Of a DNA stretch of 64,000 bases, positions 25,345 through 36,442 are shown in pieces; position 1 is the first letter of the stretch; each line of letters opens with the position of its first letter. The position numbers and the translations under genes were made by a program. The stretch is taken from the NCBI GenBank assembly GCA_027924645.1, contig BSBN01000888.1, positions 14,825,001 through 14,889,000 on the forward strand. Direction: 5' to 3'. Under the pieces are notes generated by a model that made no database searches, was not told where the DNA came from, and worked only from the letters and a program-made list of their open reading frames with translations. Source of the DNA: Cunninghamia lanceolata (taxonomy: Eukaryota > Streptophyta > Pinopsida > Cupressales > Cupressaceae).

Positions 25345-26100
25345 ATTGAATGTTTAATTCAGGATTCTAAATCCTCATTACCATCATCCATTATTCCCAT
25401 TGGCATCTTATCTTGTGCATCTACCCCTAGAATTTGACACAATGCAAAGTAGGTCTTCTTGAAATAAACTATGAAATCATCAATAGGAAAGGGCTCCACA
25501 TAGGTAGTAGGAATAGGCATTCTTCTATTATTTGCACCATTTCTCATGTACATGGGCAGTTCATCAATCCTATAAGTTTTCCTCAACCTCTTGTAGTTTT
25601 CTTCACTCTTTTGAGTATCTACAACTGCTAAAGCCTACCTATTAAGCATGAAACACTCTATTATTCATTCCCTGATATTGTTACTAGTGGTGAGCCATTA
25701 GGTAACCTTAATGTCTTAGTAGTTGGGTGATAACAGTGTGCCATGACTGTGATAAGTTCAATGTCTACAAAGATGTTGGGCAATATCAACTTTGCCATGT
25801 CTAGAATCCACAAGTTGCATATAGGAGCTTATTGATCTTGTTTTTCGTAGAAGTACCAGAATAAATTCCAACCAGAGATAGGAACTATTGCATCTCTGCA
25901 TCCTTGAAATTCATATCTGAAAACCCTTTTGGACCCTTTATCAACTGAGTTTGGCAAAATATCTAACAAGGACTATTGAAGAGATTGTTTCTTTTCTTTG
26001 GGTGTAGAGGACTCAGCCTTCTTACTTACAGACTCTACCTTCTTAGGTGCCAGTGTATACTATCTCTACAAACTAGGGTTTCGACAACTACTTGCTGTGC
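25345..26100 (-). pseudogene. Unrecognised long ORF, N-terminal part, split from 10574-13302
   Basis: On the minus strand from about 26090 I read a Lys/Ser-rich start (YTLAPKKVESVSKKAES), then a hydrophobic conserved-looking segment (GWNLFWYFYEKQDQ, ILDMAKLILPNIFVDIELI, YHPTTKTLRLPNGSP). Next come VVDTQKSEENYKRLRKTYR and an open piece at 25359-25586 ending NEDLES. One base out of that frame, NPELNIQYDFASYLEKK reads straight across the target site into 13302. Stops are again often TAG. No start codon is certain upstream of 26090 and splicing cannot be excluded. I do not recognise the family. Confidence 0.55.
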
Positions 26101-29100
26101 TGAACTTAATTGAATGAAGAATGCAAGTAGAAATCAACTAGATACAAAAGTGAATGTATTTTCACTTACCTGGTTAAATGAAGTTTGCAGAGTGCACTAG
26201 AGCTTGAGTTTGTAGTGACTAATTGCCATTGAATTCACTTGAATAAGAAAATGTGAAGAAATTATGAATGTTATTTAGCTATGGCACAAATCTCCTCAAC
26301 ATTACTCTAGTTCATGTCGAAAGACTAGCAAATCTCATCATTCATATTGTTTCAAATGTGAACCGTTGATTTAGATAGATCCAACAGGTGGGAGATTACT
26401 GCAAGAATTATATTCATGATCCTTGGTATCCACACTCCTGTAGGCATTAATAATGGCCTTCATGGGGTGGTGGGGTGGTTATTTCAGCATTGAATGCCTT
26501 ACTGCATCGCCGCATACCTTGTTGACAACCATCATGAGATTGCGGGAGCCATTTTGATGGTCATTGTCCACTACTTTCTATTTATCGCCACCCCGCAGAC
26601 CTAGTGAGGTCACTGTTGTGGGGTGGTGGGGTAACCATTGTTACTTCAACTTTCACCGTGTTACTGCATGCTAGGGAATTGGACATCATGTGGCTATGGG
26701 TGTGTTGTTTCCCTTGACTTATCTTTTGCCACAACACTACAAACCATTACATTGACCACCACAGGGTTGTGATCCACAACAAATGCTACTTGAAACTCTC
26801 ACCATGAGCCTAGAAGACCTGTTAGAAACTGTTGCAGGGCCGTGGGACCAAGAAAATGTTACTTTGAACTACCCCACACTGCTATGCCATAAACCTATTT
26901 TGGGATCGCCACAGGTTTGCAATAAACCCTAAATTAATATACACTTACACTACAATACCACTGGTGAGATTTCTATGAGCTACGGGAAAGCGGTAAACAT
27001 AATTTAGAGTCCTTTAGCTCTCGTACACCTGCCAAGAGGATTTGGGCTAATTGCGGGAGTGTGGTAATGAAAAAAACATAAAAGTAGACAAGGATACAAG
27101 ACCTTTTCAAATAGGTATGACATGAAATGCTTAAGGAAGACTTTCAGGAACTTATAGAACAATTGCAAAAGATTAGAGAGCCCTAAGGTGGATTTATGGG
27201 AATGAAGCTTATGTGACTAGATGGAAATGAGTGAAATTTTAGAATGCTCTAACAAGGTCCGTGCACCTCCTGATCATACAATGATGTGGGATAGGTTGAG
27301 ATCGAGTTCCTTTGAGTAAGAAATACCTTTTAAATACATGTATGGATTTCATGTAAAGGATTGACATTTCATTGAGCTGAAATGCATTCACATTTTTTAA
27401 GCTTTCCAGAATTTAGATATTTCATTATCATTCTGCATCATTACATTATTCTATGGACTCTGATGGATAGGTTGGATGAAGAAATGATTTAGGCTATTGG
27501 AGAAGACATTGAGGTTAGACCTCTTTTCCATAGTCCTTGTTGATGTTTACTATTGCATTTACAAGGCTGGATTAGAAAGTAATGATCTACAAATTCATTT
27601 ATTTTTGAACTCTATTGTTTACAAGTGACAGATGGGGAGAGATTTCCATTAGCTGTTAAGGAATCCGGTAGTTGTGATTTATATCCATAGGCAAGGACCT
27701 TCAGATAGTAATTGATAATTGTCTCAACTTTTATGGGGTTATGGCTATATTTTTTTATTGAAAAACTTTCATGTATCTAGGCATGTCAGTTATGTGAATG
27801 TTTTCGTTCCATTTATTATCTGAATGTCTTTCCCAAGTGGTTGAGTAATTTTTTTTACTCTGAATTGACAGCTTACCATTTTTTCATGTCTAAAATGGGC
27901 AGAACATCAAATTACTAACTAATCTTTAGATTGTTATGTGTTTAAAGCATTATTTTTTGTATTGATCCTAGCAACATGATGATTTGAAAAATTATTGGTC
28001 TAATGCTGTCAAATGTGGTCTATAACCGAGCTTAAAACACAATTCAAATGGAAGGTTTGTTGTGGTTTGTGGTGATGGAGAGTATATTATTTATACTTCC
28101 CTTTCATGGAGGAATAGGTCCTTTGGATCTACCCTTGAATTTGTTTGGGTATCAGATGGAGAATATGCAGTTCAAGAAAGTACATCCAAGATTAAAAATT
28201 TTAGTAAAACATTTTAGGTTTGCCTTATTTGGAAAGCTTTTATGTTCATTAAATATTTAGTTAAAATACCATCATCAATTGTGAATGAGTGGTTTTCAGT
28301 TGAGTCCTTCGAGACATCAAAGATACACTTATGTATTTACTTTTTAATGATACATCCTTATTGATGAAAACCACTTTCTTTGTGATCTCCTTTCTTGTAA
28401 ATATTGCTATCAATGTAATAATTTCTTGTCTATGCTTGTTTTAGTTCACTGAAGCCTCACTGACTGATTGTTCTCCCTAAAAATATCATCTGTCTAACTC
28501 TTTCACCAAATCCAAAATCATTATCCATAGTTTGATATTTTCTTGTCTTTCTTACAAGTGGATGTCTCTTTGTTGCAATTTTGATGGCTTTCATGGATAA
28601 TTCTATGCCTTAGATTTTGGTAGCATCTCTACAATAAACTGGTTCCCTCTCTAGTACAATAGATACTATTTTATGGTTACATCAAGGACACAAAACATGC
28701 ATTATAGGTTGATTAATGTCTTGTTGTAAATTATAGATTTAAGTTTTGGGGTTCATTCTGAGGTCAATTTGGTGTTTTTGTGGCAAATTGTAGTTGTTTG
28801 GATCGATAATTTATTATTTTGATTTCCTCATGTATTTTGGCATTTCCTTCTCCCCTACACAATTCATAACAATCATAAACTCTAGCTTAAGAGGCAATTT
28901 CTCTTCTATAATTAGTATGGGAGATATAGAGGCAATTGATTTCTATGGCAATTTAGAAATTTTGTGTTTCCACAATTTTATTTGTGGTCTCTTGAATCTT
29001 GGATTTTGGTCTCCCTTAAGCACTATTTTGATGAATGTTTGGGGAAGTTAATTTTAATGCAACCTAATATATCCATGAACCTTGAAAGAGTTTCATCAAA

Positions 29101-29109
29101 TGGAAAAAA
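26101..29109. other. No gene recognised
   Basis: A GC-richer patch at about 26440-26900 has repeated GGGGTGGTGGGGT words and CACCACAG/CCCCGCAG motifs, perhaps upstream sequence of the unrecognised frame. The remainder to 29109 is AT-rich. Frames at 28048-28260 and 28794-29051 are short, Phe/Leu-rich and unsupported. Confidence 0.5.
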
Positions 29110-30160
29110 TCTCCCAGGTTATTGTTCAAGAAGATAGTTCCTATAATCTCCAAAGTAGTGCAAGACTTGCAGATAATCCATGCAAAATCCATTTTATGCA
29201 TATCCTACAATCATTGCATTCCAAGAGATGACATCTCTTTGAGACATTCCATCAAACAGTTCATGTGCCTTATTTATACTTCCACATTTTTCATACATGT
29301 CTATCTGACAAAAATCCTCCTTCAATTATGTTATGATGGATGTCCATACCCTATTCCAAAGCTCCCATTTTGGCACACGCAGGGAGTATGCTGGCAAAGG
29401 TTGTCAAATTTGGATTTACACCTACTAATTGCATTTTCTTGAAAGTTTCTAAAGCCTTTTCAATAAATCTATTTTGTGCATATCTCACAACCATTGCATT
29501 CCATGAGATGACATCTCTTTGAGGCATTCTGCCAAACAATTCACATCCCTTTTCAATGCTTCCACATTTTGCATAGATGTCTACCAGGGAAGTTGACACT
29601 ACAACATCTGACAAAATTCCTCTATCCATTAATTTTTTATGGATGTCCATACCTTGTTCCAATGCTCCTGTTTTGGCGCAGGCAGGAAGGATGCTGGCAA
29701 AGGTTGTGGAATTTGGATTTACACCTGCTAATTGCATTTTCTTGAAAGTTTGTAAAACCTTTCCAACAAATCCATTTTGTCCATATCCAGTAATAATTGT
29801 AGTCCAAGAGATGACATCTCTTTGAGGCATTCTGTCTAATTGTGATATCTAACAAAAATCCCCCATCCATTATGCTTAGATGGATGCCCATTCCCTATTC
29901 CAAAGATTCCATTTTGGAATAGGCAGGGACAATACTAGCAAAGGTTGTGCAGTCTAGATTTACACCTACCAACTGCATTTTCTTGTAAGTTTCTAGAGCT
30001 TTTTCAAAAAATCCAATTTGTGTGTATCCTGGAATCATTGTAGTCCATGAGACCACATTTTTTTAAGGCATTCTATCAAACAATTCATGTGCCTTGTCCA
30101 TGGTTCCACATTTTGCATGCATGTCTACCAAGGCAGTTGCAACTACAACATCTAAAAAAA
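29110..30160 (-). pseudogene. Pentatricopeptide repeat (PPR, PLS-type) pseudogene fragment
   Basis: Minus-strand translation gives repeated PPR blocks of about 100 residues: LVDMHAKCGTMDKAHELFDRMP, shown here as LVDMHAKCG and AHELFDRMP; MPQRDVISWTTIITGY; FASILPACAKTGALEQG; LVDIYAKCGSIEKG. The only long open piece is 29351-29830 (159 codons). Repeats upstream (to about 30157) and downstream (to about 29110) continue with stops (for example MP-stop-KNVVSW near 30063) and frameshifts. PPR proteins bind organelle RNA in plants. There is no start, no targeting peptide and no E/DYW end, so this is a fragment. Internal blocks are near-identical direct repeats about 300 bases apart. Confidence 0.88.
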
Positions 30161-32029
30161 TTTAGAGGCACAGATGAGCTCATTGTGATTTATGATTTAT
30201 TTTTCTTTTCCGTACTAACTTTTAATGTAAAATGTGTTTTTCATGCAGTTCCATTAACCTAGTTTGGTTACTAGTGGACAATAATATATAAATTTTCAAA
30301 TTCCAAATTTGCACACTCAATACATGTCACATTGTTACCACTATAGCATGGCCTTGAGTTAACCTTTACACATTTCTTTATAGTTTTTTTCCTTGAAGGA
30401 ATCAAGGCTTCCATATAATTCAAAGGAAATTTTATTGAATGCATATCTTTTTCTATGATCTTGTTTATCAAGTCCAGCAATTGTTAGTTTTTTATTGATA
30501 ATGTTCTATAGATTTTCATTATGGTCCAACTAGGAATTTTTTTTTAAAAAAATCATTTATCAAGTACTCAAAACTGTATTTTTTATTTGCAGGTCCTCTC
30601 TTTGTTGTTTGCAATAATCCTTCGTATCATGGTTTCATCCACAAGGAACGGTTACGACAATGATATGACTATAAATAAATAAGAGGACATTCTCAAAAGG
30701 CAGTGATAGTCATTTGAGGCTGAGCAACACTTAAAGACCCATGGATGATAGGGTTACGCTAAGAGCCATAAGTAGAAGACACAAGGATGTTTGAAACAAT
30801 ATAGTGAGAAGAGTGTGAAGAGATTGGATACTTTCAATCTAACCTAGAAACACAAAGTGAAGGTCCTGATCAAATGGCATCATGGCAATGATAGTGTTTC
30901 CAAAATAATTATGACCATGGTAGAGGCACTCCTCAAACTTGAGTGAATATGTTTGAAAATGAGGATGTATGACAGTGAGGATTGAAAGGACGGTCTGTGA
31001 AAGGGCTTCCATCTATGCATGAAGAAAACCTACAAGTGACTGTCAAGGGGCAGAGATTCATGCAAAAGATAGTGATCATGCAAATATTAAAAGATAATCT
31101 TAGAGTCAATGAGAAGAACTATGCAAAGGTTACAATCTTGTTAGTGTCTCAAGAGGCATTTAAAGGGGTAAGGAGACAACCTAATGATGGTGATGTGATA
31201 AGTGATAGGACCAATGATGGACTGTGTGAACTTGTACTAGTTTGGCAGATGACATAGAGTGCATACCTAGGTAACAATAGTAGTGATGAACTATTTTCAA
31301 GGAATCTGGAAAAGATACAGTGATGTCAAAGGTAGTCAAGACATTCAATAGAGGGGCAGTGTTTTACCTTGATGGGAGGCAGAATACAAGTGAAAGCATG
31401 CTAGAATAATGAGCTAGGTAGTGGCAGTCATGAGGCATTGTTGTTTTACAAAGGGAAAATGTATGATAGTAGGTTGACAAGTGATTGGACAATGCATTTC
31501 AAGAAGCTACAAGTTTAATTAGGACAATGCATAGCCTAGTCATAAGGCAATGTTGACTAACAATCCATGACAATTGAGGCATCCTACCAAAGATGACATT
31601 CATTAAAGGCATAATCATCAAAGATAAGGATAGTTTATTGCTATAGGTAACAATTCATAGTGGCAGCTTATGAACTAGAGCAAGTTCAATGCATAAGACA
31701 TGATCTCTATAGAGATGACAGTGTGATTTTGAACTAGGATAGTCAGCTTCATGGGACAGTCATGGATTTGTGAAGAAGACATCATTTATGAATATCTTTG
31801 TGCTTATATGCTCAGTGATACTCAAAAAATCAATTTTTTTTCTCATTCTTTGAGATATGTATTGTAACCATGAAGGTTTTTTTAGCAAAGAGAAAGCATT
31901 GTAACCTATTTTTAGATCTGTATGCTATTTGTAAACATTTATGATCAATAAAACAAGCTATTTTTACCTTCTCAAATTTGTTTCATTGTGTAAGCTTCAA
32001 AATGGTTGATGTGATTTTGTGGTGATGCT
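30161..32029. other. No gene recognised
   Basis: AT-rich, with many short ATGACAGT/GATGACA words as in 3-5 kb and 9 kb, suggesting a shared decayed repeat. The 91-codon frame at 30982-31257 has no recognisable motif. Confidence 0.5.
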
Positions 32030-32443
32030 TCTTCCCCTTGATTAAAATGACTAAATATACTACTAATTGACATCAATTAATAATTAAATTAACGTCAATT
32101 ACCACCAATTGATAGAAATCAGTGAACAGTGAATAAAAATGACTAAATAAGTGACTAGTTAAACAATCAATGACTAAATTAATGACTAAATATACCAGGG
32201 AATAAAAAATGGCTAAATAAGTGACCATATTATAGCAATCAATGAATAAATCAACGACTAAATATAATACCAAATCGATCAATCAAAACAACCAATAAAT
32301 GACTAAAAATGGTTTAGTCATTAATTTGCTCACATTATAAATCACTGGCAATAAACTACTAATGGTCATATGACCATGTTTGGTCATTTATAAGTTGTTT
32401 TTAGTAGTTTTTTTAGTCATATATTGTTGTTTTTGTACTAGTG
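32030..32443 (-). mobile_element. CACTA-like transposon terminus (right-type)
   Basis: The stretch ends TACTAGTG at 32443, the inverse of CACTAGTA. It contains about a dozen AATGACTAAA/TTTAGTCATT words in both orientations, typical of a CACTA subterminal region. The following three bases are AAA, against AAG beside the left-type end at 5716. The 69-codon minus-strand frame here is a by-product of these repeats. Confidence 0.42.
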
Positions 32444-32689
32444 AAACAAAAAAGGTGGTGGATTGATCAAAAAATTATTCTTAATATGTGAAACAACATG
32501 AAAAAGTGTTTTCTTGTCTGATAGCATGCATGAAAAGCAGGGAATAACATACATGTGGGGTCTAAATCATGGATCCCACATGGTTTTTTCCCATTTTTTT
32601 GCTATACATAAGGTGAGCGCATTTTGGGAAGCATGAAAATATTAATCTTTCATGCATGCAAACATGTAAATTTAGTGTTTTCTCTCTAC

Positions 32690-32815
32690 GTATAAGTATA
32701 TATTTATAAGTATATATCTATAAGTATATATTTGTAAGTATATATCTATGCAAACCTTTATATATAAGTATATATCTATCTCTCTATCTCCCTCTCTCTC
32801 TCTTTAAATCTAGAA
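32690..32815. repeat. TATAAGTATATATCT tandem array and CT tail
   Basis: Five or more copies of a 14-16 base unit (TATAAGTATATATCT/TTT) from 32690 to about 32780, grading into CTCTCTATCTCCCTCTCTC. Confidence 0.8.
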
Positions 32816-33490
32816 ACCCTAAATAATGCCCCTAAACCTTTATCTCCATATCCCTCCCTCTCTAAACTCTCAACCCCTAAACCCTAAACCTGATTAACCC
32901 TAAACCCCTATCTCCTTGTCTCTATCATCCCTCTACCTCTCAATCTCTCTACCTATGTCTCTGGTCATGTCCCTAACTATCTATCTCCCTATCTCTCCCC
33001 TTGGTCTCCTCTATATCTCCCTAGTAGTCCTCTCTATAAATCCTAACCTAAACCACTAAACCCTAATCCCTAACCCCTAAACCATAAACCCTAACCCCTA
33101 ACCCCTAAACTTGAAAACTGAGCAACCCTAAACTCAAGCAACCCTCAACTCATAAACCACAAATAATGCCCCTAACCCCTAAACCCTAAACTCAAGCAAT
33201 AGGCTAAACCCCTAAATGATAAATAATTCCCCTTTAACCCTAACCCCTAAACCCTAAAATTGAGAAAACCTAAACTTATTAACCCTAAATAATGCCCCTA
33301 AAGGTGTGAGCAACCTTAAGCTCATAAACCCTAAATAATACCCCTATACATGAGTAACCCTAAACCTCTCTCTCTCTCTCCCAAAACACCTAAACCCTAA
33401 ATAATGTCTCTAAATCCTAACCACTAACCATAAACTATAAACCCAAGAAACCCTAAATAATTCCCCTAAACCCTAAACTCATCAACCCGA
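32810..33490. repeat. Degenerate telomere-like (CCCTAAA) interstitial repeat
   Basis: Dozens of CCCTAAA, CCCCTAAA and CCCTAAC words, the C-rich strand of the plant telomere repeat TTTAGGG. They are interspersed with AATAATGCCCCTAAA and ACTCAAGCAACCC. Perfect runs are at most two or three units (for example near 32878), so it is an old or amplified interstitial array rather than a chromosome end. Confidence 0.8.
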
Positions 33491-33620
33491 CCAACCCTCT
33501 CTCTCTCTCTCCCCAAAACAAGAAAAATAGGACTCCCTCTCTCTCTCACCCTATCTCTCCCTTCTCTCCCCTCAATCTCCACCCCCTCTCCCTCTTCCTC
33601 CCTCTCCCTCTCCCTTATCG
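33490..33620. repeat. Pyrimidine-rich (CTCTCC) block
   Basis: Almost pure C/T on the plus strand (CTCTCTCTCTCTCCCC, CCCTCTCCCTCTTCC). It precedes the oppositely skewed purine satellite. Translations across it are low-complexity artefacts. Confidence 0.8.
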
Positions 33621-33729
33621 ACAAAGAACATGGAAACAAGAAAACTAGGACATTCAAAGAGGGATGAGGATATAAATTGGGATAATGAAATGGAAACAAG
33701 ATAATTTATGAAATTTCATTGGATGGGAT

Positions 33730-35545
33730 GAATTATGAGGAGAGAGAGAGAGAGAGAGAGGGTAGGACATAAATACGAGAGGTAAGTAGAGTGTGAGAGA
33801 GTGTAGGAGGTAGATAGGGGAATGAATAAGAGAGTGAGAGAGAGAGGGGAGGGAAGTAGAGAGTGAGAAAGGGTATGAGGTAGGGAGGGGAGGGAAGTAG
33901 AGAGTGGGAGAGAGGGTAGGAGGTAGAGAGGGGAGGGAAGAGGAGAGTGAGAGAGAGGGTAGGAGGTAGAGAGGGGAGGGAAGTATCAAGTGAGAGAGGG
34001 TATTAGGTAGAGAGGGGAGGGAATTAGGGAGTGAGATAGAGTGTAGGAGGTAGAGGGGATGGAAGGAGAGAGTGAGAGTGAAGGTAGGAGGTAGACAGGG
34101 GAGGGACAAAGAGAGTGAGAGAGTGGGTAGGAGGTAGAGAGGGGAGGGAACTAGATAGTGGGAGAAAGGATAGGAGGTAGATAGGGGAGGGAAGTAGAGA
34201 GTGAGAGAGGGTAGGAGGTAGAGAGGGGAGGGAAATAGAGAGTGAGAGAGGTAGAGAGGGGAGGGAAGTAGAGAGTGAGAGAGAGGGTAGGAGGTAGAGA
34301 GGGGAGGGAAGCAGAGAGTGAGAGAGAATGTATGAGGGAGAGAGGTGAGGGAAGTAGAGAGTGGGAGAGAGGGTAGGAGGTAGAGAGGGGAGGGAAGAAG
34401 AGAGTGAGAGAGAGGGTAGGAGGTAGAGAAGGGAGGGAAGTAGAGAGTGAGATATGGTAGGAGGTAGAGAAGGGAGGGAAGTAGATAGTGAGAGAGAGTG
34501 TAGGAGGTAGAGGGGAGGGAAGAAGAGAGTGAGAGTGAAGGTAGGAGGTAGAGAGTGGAAGGAAGAAGAGAGTGAGAGAGACTTTAGGAGGTAGAGAGTG
34601 GGAGAGAGACTAGGAGGTAGAGAGGGGAGGGAAGTAGAGAGTGAGAGGGTAGGAGGTAGAGAGGGGGGGTAGGAGGTAGAGAGGGGAGGGAAGAAGAAAG
34701 TGGGAGAGAGAGTAGGAGGTAGAGAGGGGAGGGAAGTAGAGAGTGAGAGAGGGGAGGAGGTAGAGAGGGGGGAGAAGTACTGAGAGTGAGAGAGAGGGTA
34801 GGAGGTAGAGAGGGGAGGGTAGCAAAGAGTGAGACAGAAGGTATGAGGTAGAGACAGGATGGAAATAGAGAATTAGAGAGAGAGTAGGAGGTAGAGAGGG
34901 TAGAGAAGAAGAGAGTGAGAGAGAGTGTAGGAGGTAAAGAGGGGAGGGAAGTAGAGAGTGAGAGAGAGAGAGTGTAGGAGGTAGAGAGTGGAGGGAAGAG
35001 GAGAGTGAGAGAGAGGGTAGGAGGTAGAGAGGGGAGGGAAGAAGATAGTGAGAGAGACGGTAGGAGGTAGAGAGGGGAAAGAATTAGAGAGTGAGAGAGG
35101 GTAGGAGGTAGAGAGGGGAGGGAAATAGACAATGAGAGAGAGGGTAGGAAGTAGAGAGGGGTGGAAGAAGAGAGTGAGAGAGAAGGTAGGAGGTAGAGAG
35201 GGGAGGGAAGTAGAGACTCAAAATGAGGGTAGGAGGTATAGAGGGGAGGGAAGTAGAGAGTGAGAGAGAGGGTACGAGGTAGAGAGGGGAGGGAAGAAGA
35301 GAGTGAGAGAGAAGGTAGGAGGTAGAGAGGGGAGGGAAGTAGAGACACAAAGAGAGGGTAGGAAGTAGAGAGGGGAGGGAAGTAGAGAGTGAGAGAGATG
35401 GTAGGATGTAGAGAGGGGAGGGAAGTAGAGAGTGAGAGAGGGTAGGATGTAGGGAGGGGATGGAAATAGAGAGTGAGAGGGAGAGAGGAGGAGGGAAGTA
35501 GAGGTCAGAAAGAGAGAGGAGGGGAAGGAGAGAGGAGGGAATCAA
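33730..35545. repeat. Purine-rich satellite, about 42-bp unit, about 40 copies
   Basis: A unit of the form GTAGGAGGTAGAGAGGGGAG followed by GGAAGTAGAGAGTGAGAGAGAG repeats for 1.8 kb with small length changes. The plus strand has virtually no C and about four T per unit, giving extreme strand asymmetry. Variants (AAGAAG for AAGTAG, single GA gains or losses) suggest slippage and unequal exchange. The 151-254 codon minus-strand frames rich in Leu, Ser and Pro are read-outs of the repeat, not proteins. Confidence 0.9.
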
Positions 35546-35571
35546 GTGATTTAGTTCAGCATAATGCGAAC

Positions 35572-35627
35572 GCATTATAACGCGCTCACATTATGTGAAT
35601 GCACATAATGTGAGCATGTTATAATGC
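35572..35627. other. Near-perfect 56-base inverted repeat (hairpin)
   Basis: Outer arms GCATTATAAC (35572-35581) and GTTATAATGC (35618-35627) pair perfectly. After a 3x3 mismatch, the inner arms CTCACATTATGTG (35585-35597) and CACATAATGTGAG (35602-35614) pair perfectly around the four-base loop AATG. It lies about 25 bases past the purine satellite. No terminator role is implied. Confidence 0.85.
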
Positions 35628-36442
35628 ACTCATGCTATGCTTAGGCTTGGTAATTACTGAGCCTAATGCTTTGATTTACCTTGGCCTTCCAACCCAAAGG
35701 ATTGGACTGTGTTTAGGTCATCCAAGGACCTATATTTCCAGTTTCTAACAAAATTCACATAATCTGGAGCATGCTCCCCATCATGATTTCACTTTTTTTA
35801 ATGAAAAGTTGAAAAAAATACCACCATAATCTTAAGCTCTCTGTTAGCTACCTAACCATATAATTGTTTTCACATTTTGAATGTGTTAAGGGTTTTGTCT
35901 TTAATTTCCTTTGTTAGTGTATCCATTTTTTGTCAAAAACTAGTGTCTACTATTTTTTACTTTTTTTAACTGTTCATCAAAATTTCAAATAAGTTACATT
36001 TTTGGAAACTAGACTCCATTTTACACGTATTAAAAAAAATGATTTTTAATTAGTTTTCAAAAAAATTAGTGGGGAGCACGCTCAATTTTCTATTTTTCAG
36101 GATGTATCCACTTTGAAAATTACTAAAAAATCAATTATTCATGAAAAAATTATTATAAAAATCAAGGATAAACTACATGGTGTTAGCTAATTTCACACTG
36201 AAGTGATTTTTGAAATACTAAAAAAAAGTTAACATTTTAGTGGGAGCACACCAGATGCTATGTTATATTTTTTTTGAGAAAAATAGGACCAATTTGTGTG
36301 CTCCCCCTTTTTGAACCCCTTAATCTCAACCATTTTTGAAAAAAAAATAGTAGTTTAGAAACTAGATTCGGAGCACTACGACTCTTGTTTTTGTTGTATC
36401 TACAAATTTTTAGTGTAACTATCTTCAATTTCTCATCCAACA
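35628..36442. other. No gene recognised
   Basis: AT-rich. GTGGGGAGCACGCTC, GTGGGAGCACACC and their complements (near 35768, 36070, 36240 and 36298) recur in both orientations. The K copia remnant ends abruptly at its right side. Confidence 0.5.

Noticed and set aside
32552..32582. CATGTGGG / CCCACATG inverted repeat
   Set aside because: Only 8-base arms with a long spacer; easily chance in this DNA.
33466..35575. Minus-strand frames of 71-254 codons with Leu/Ser/Pro repeats
   Set aside because: Read-outs of the purine satellite; no stop codon arises because of composition.
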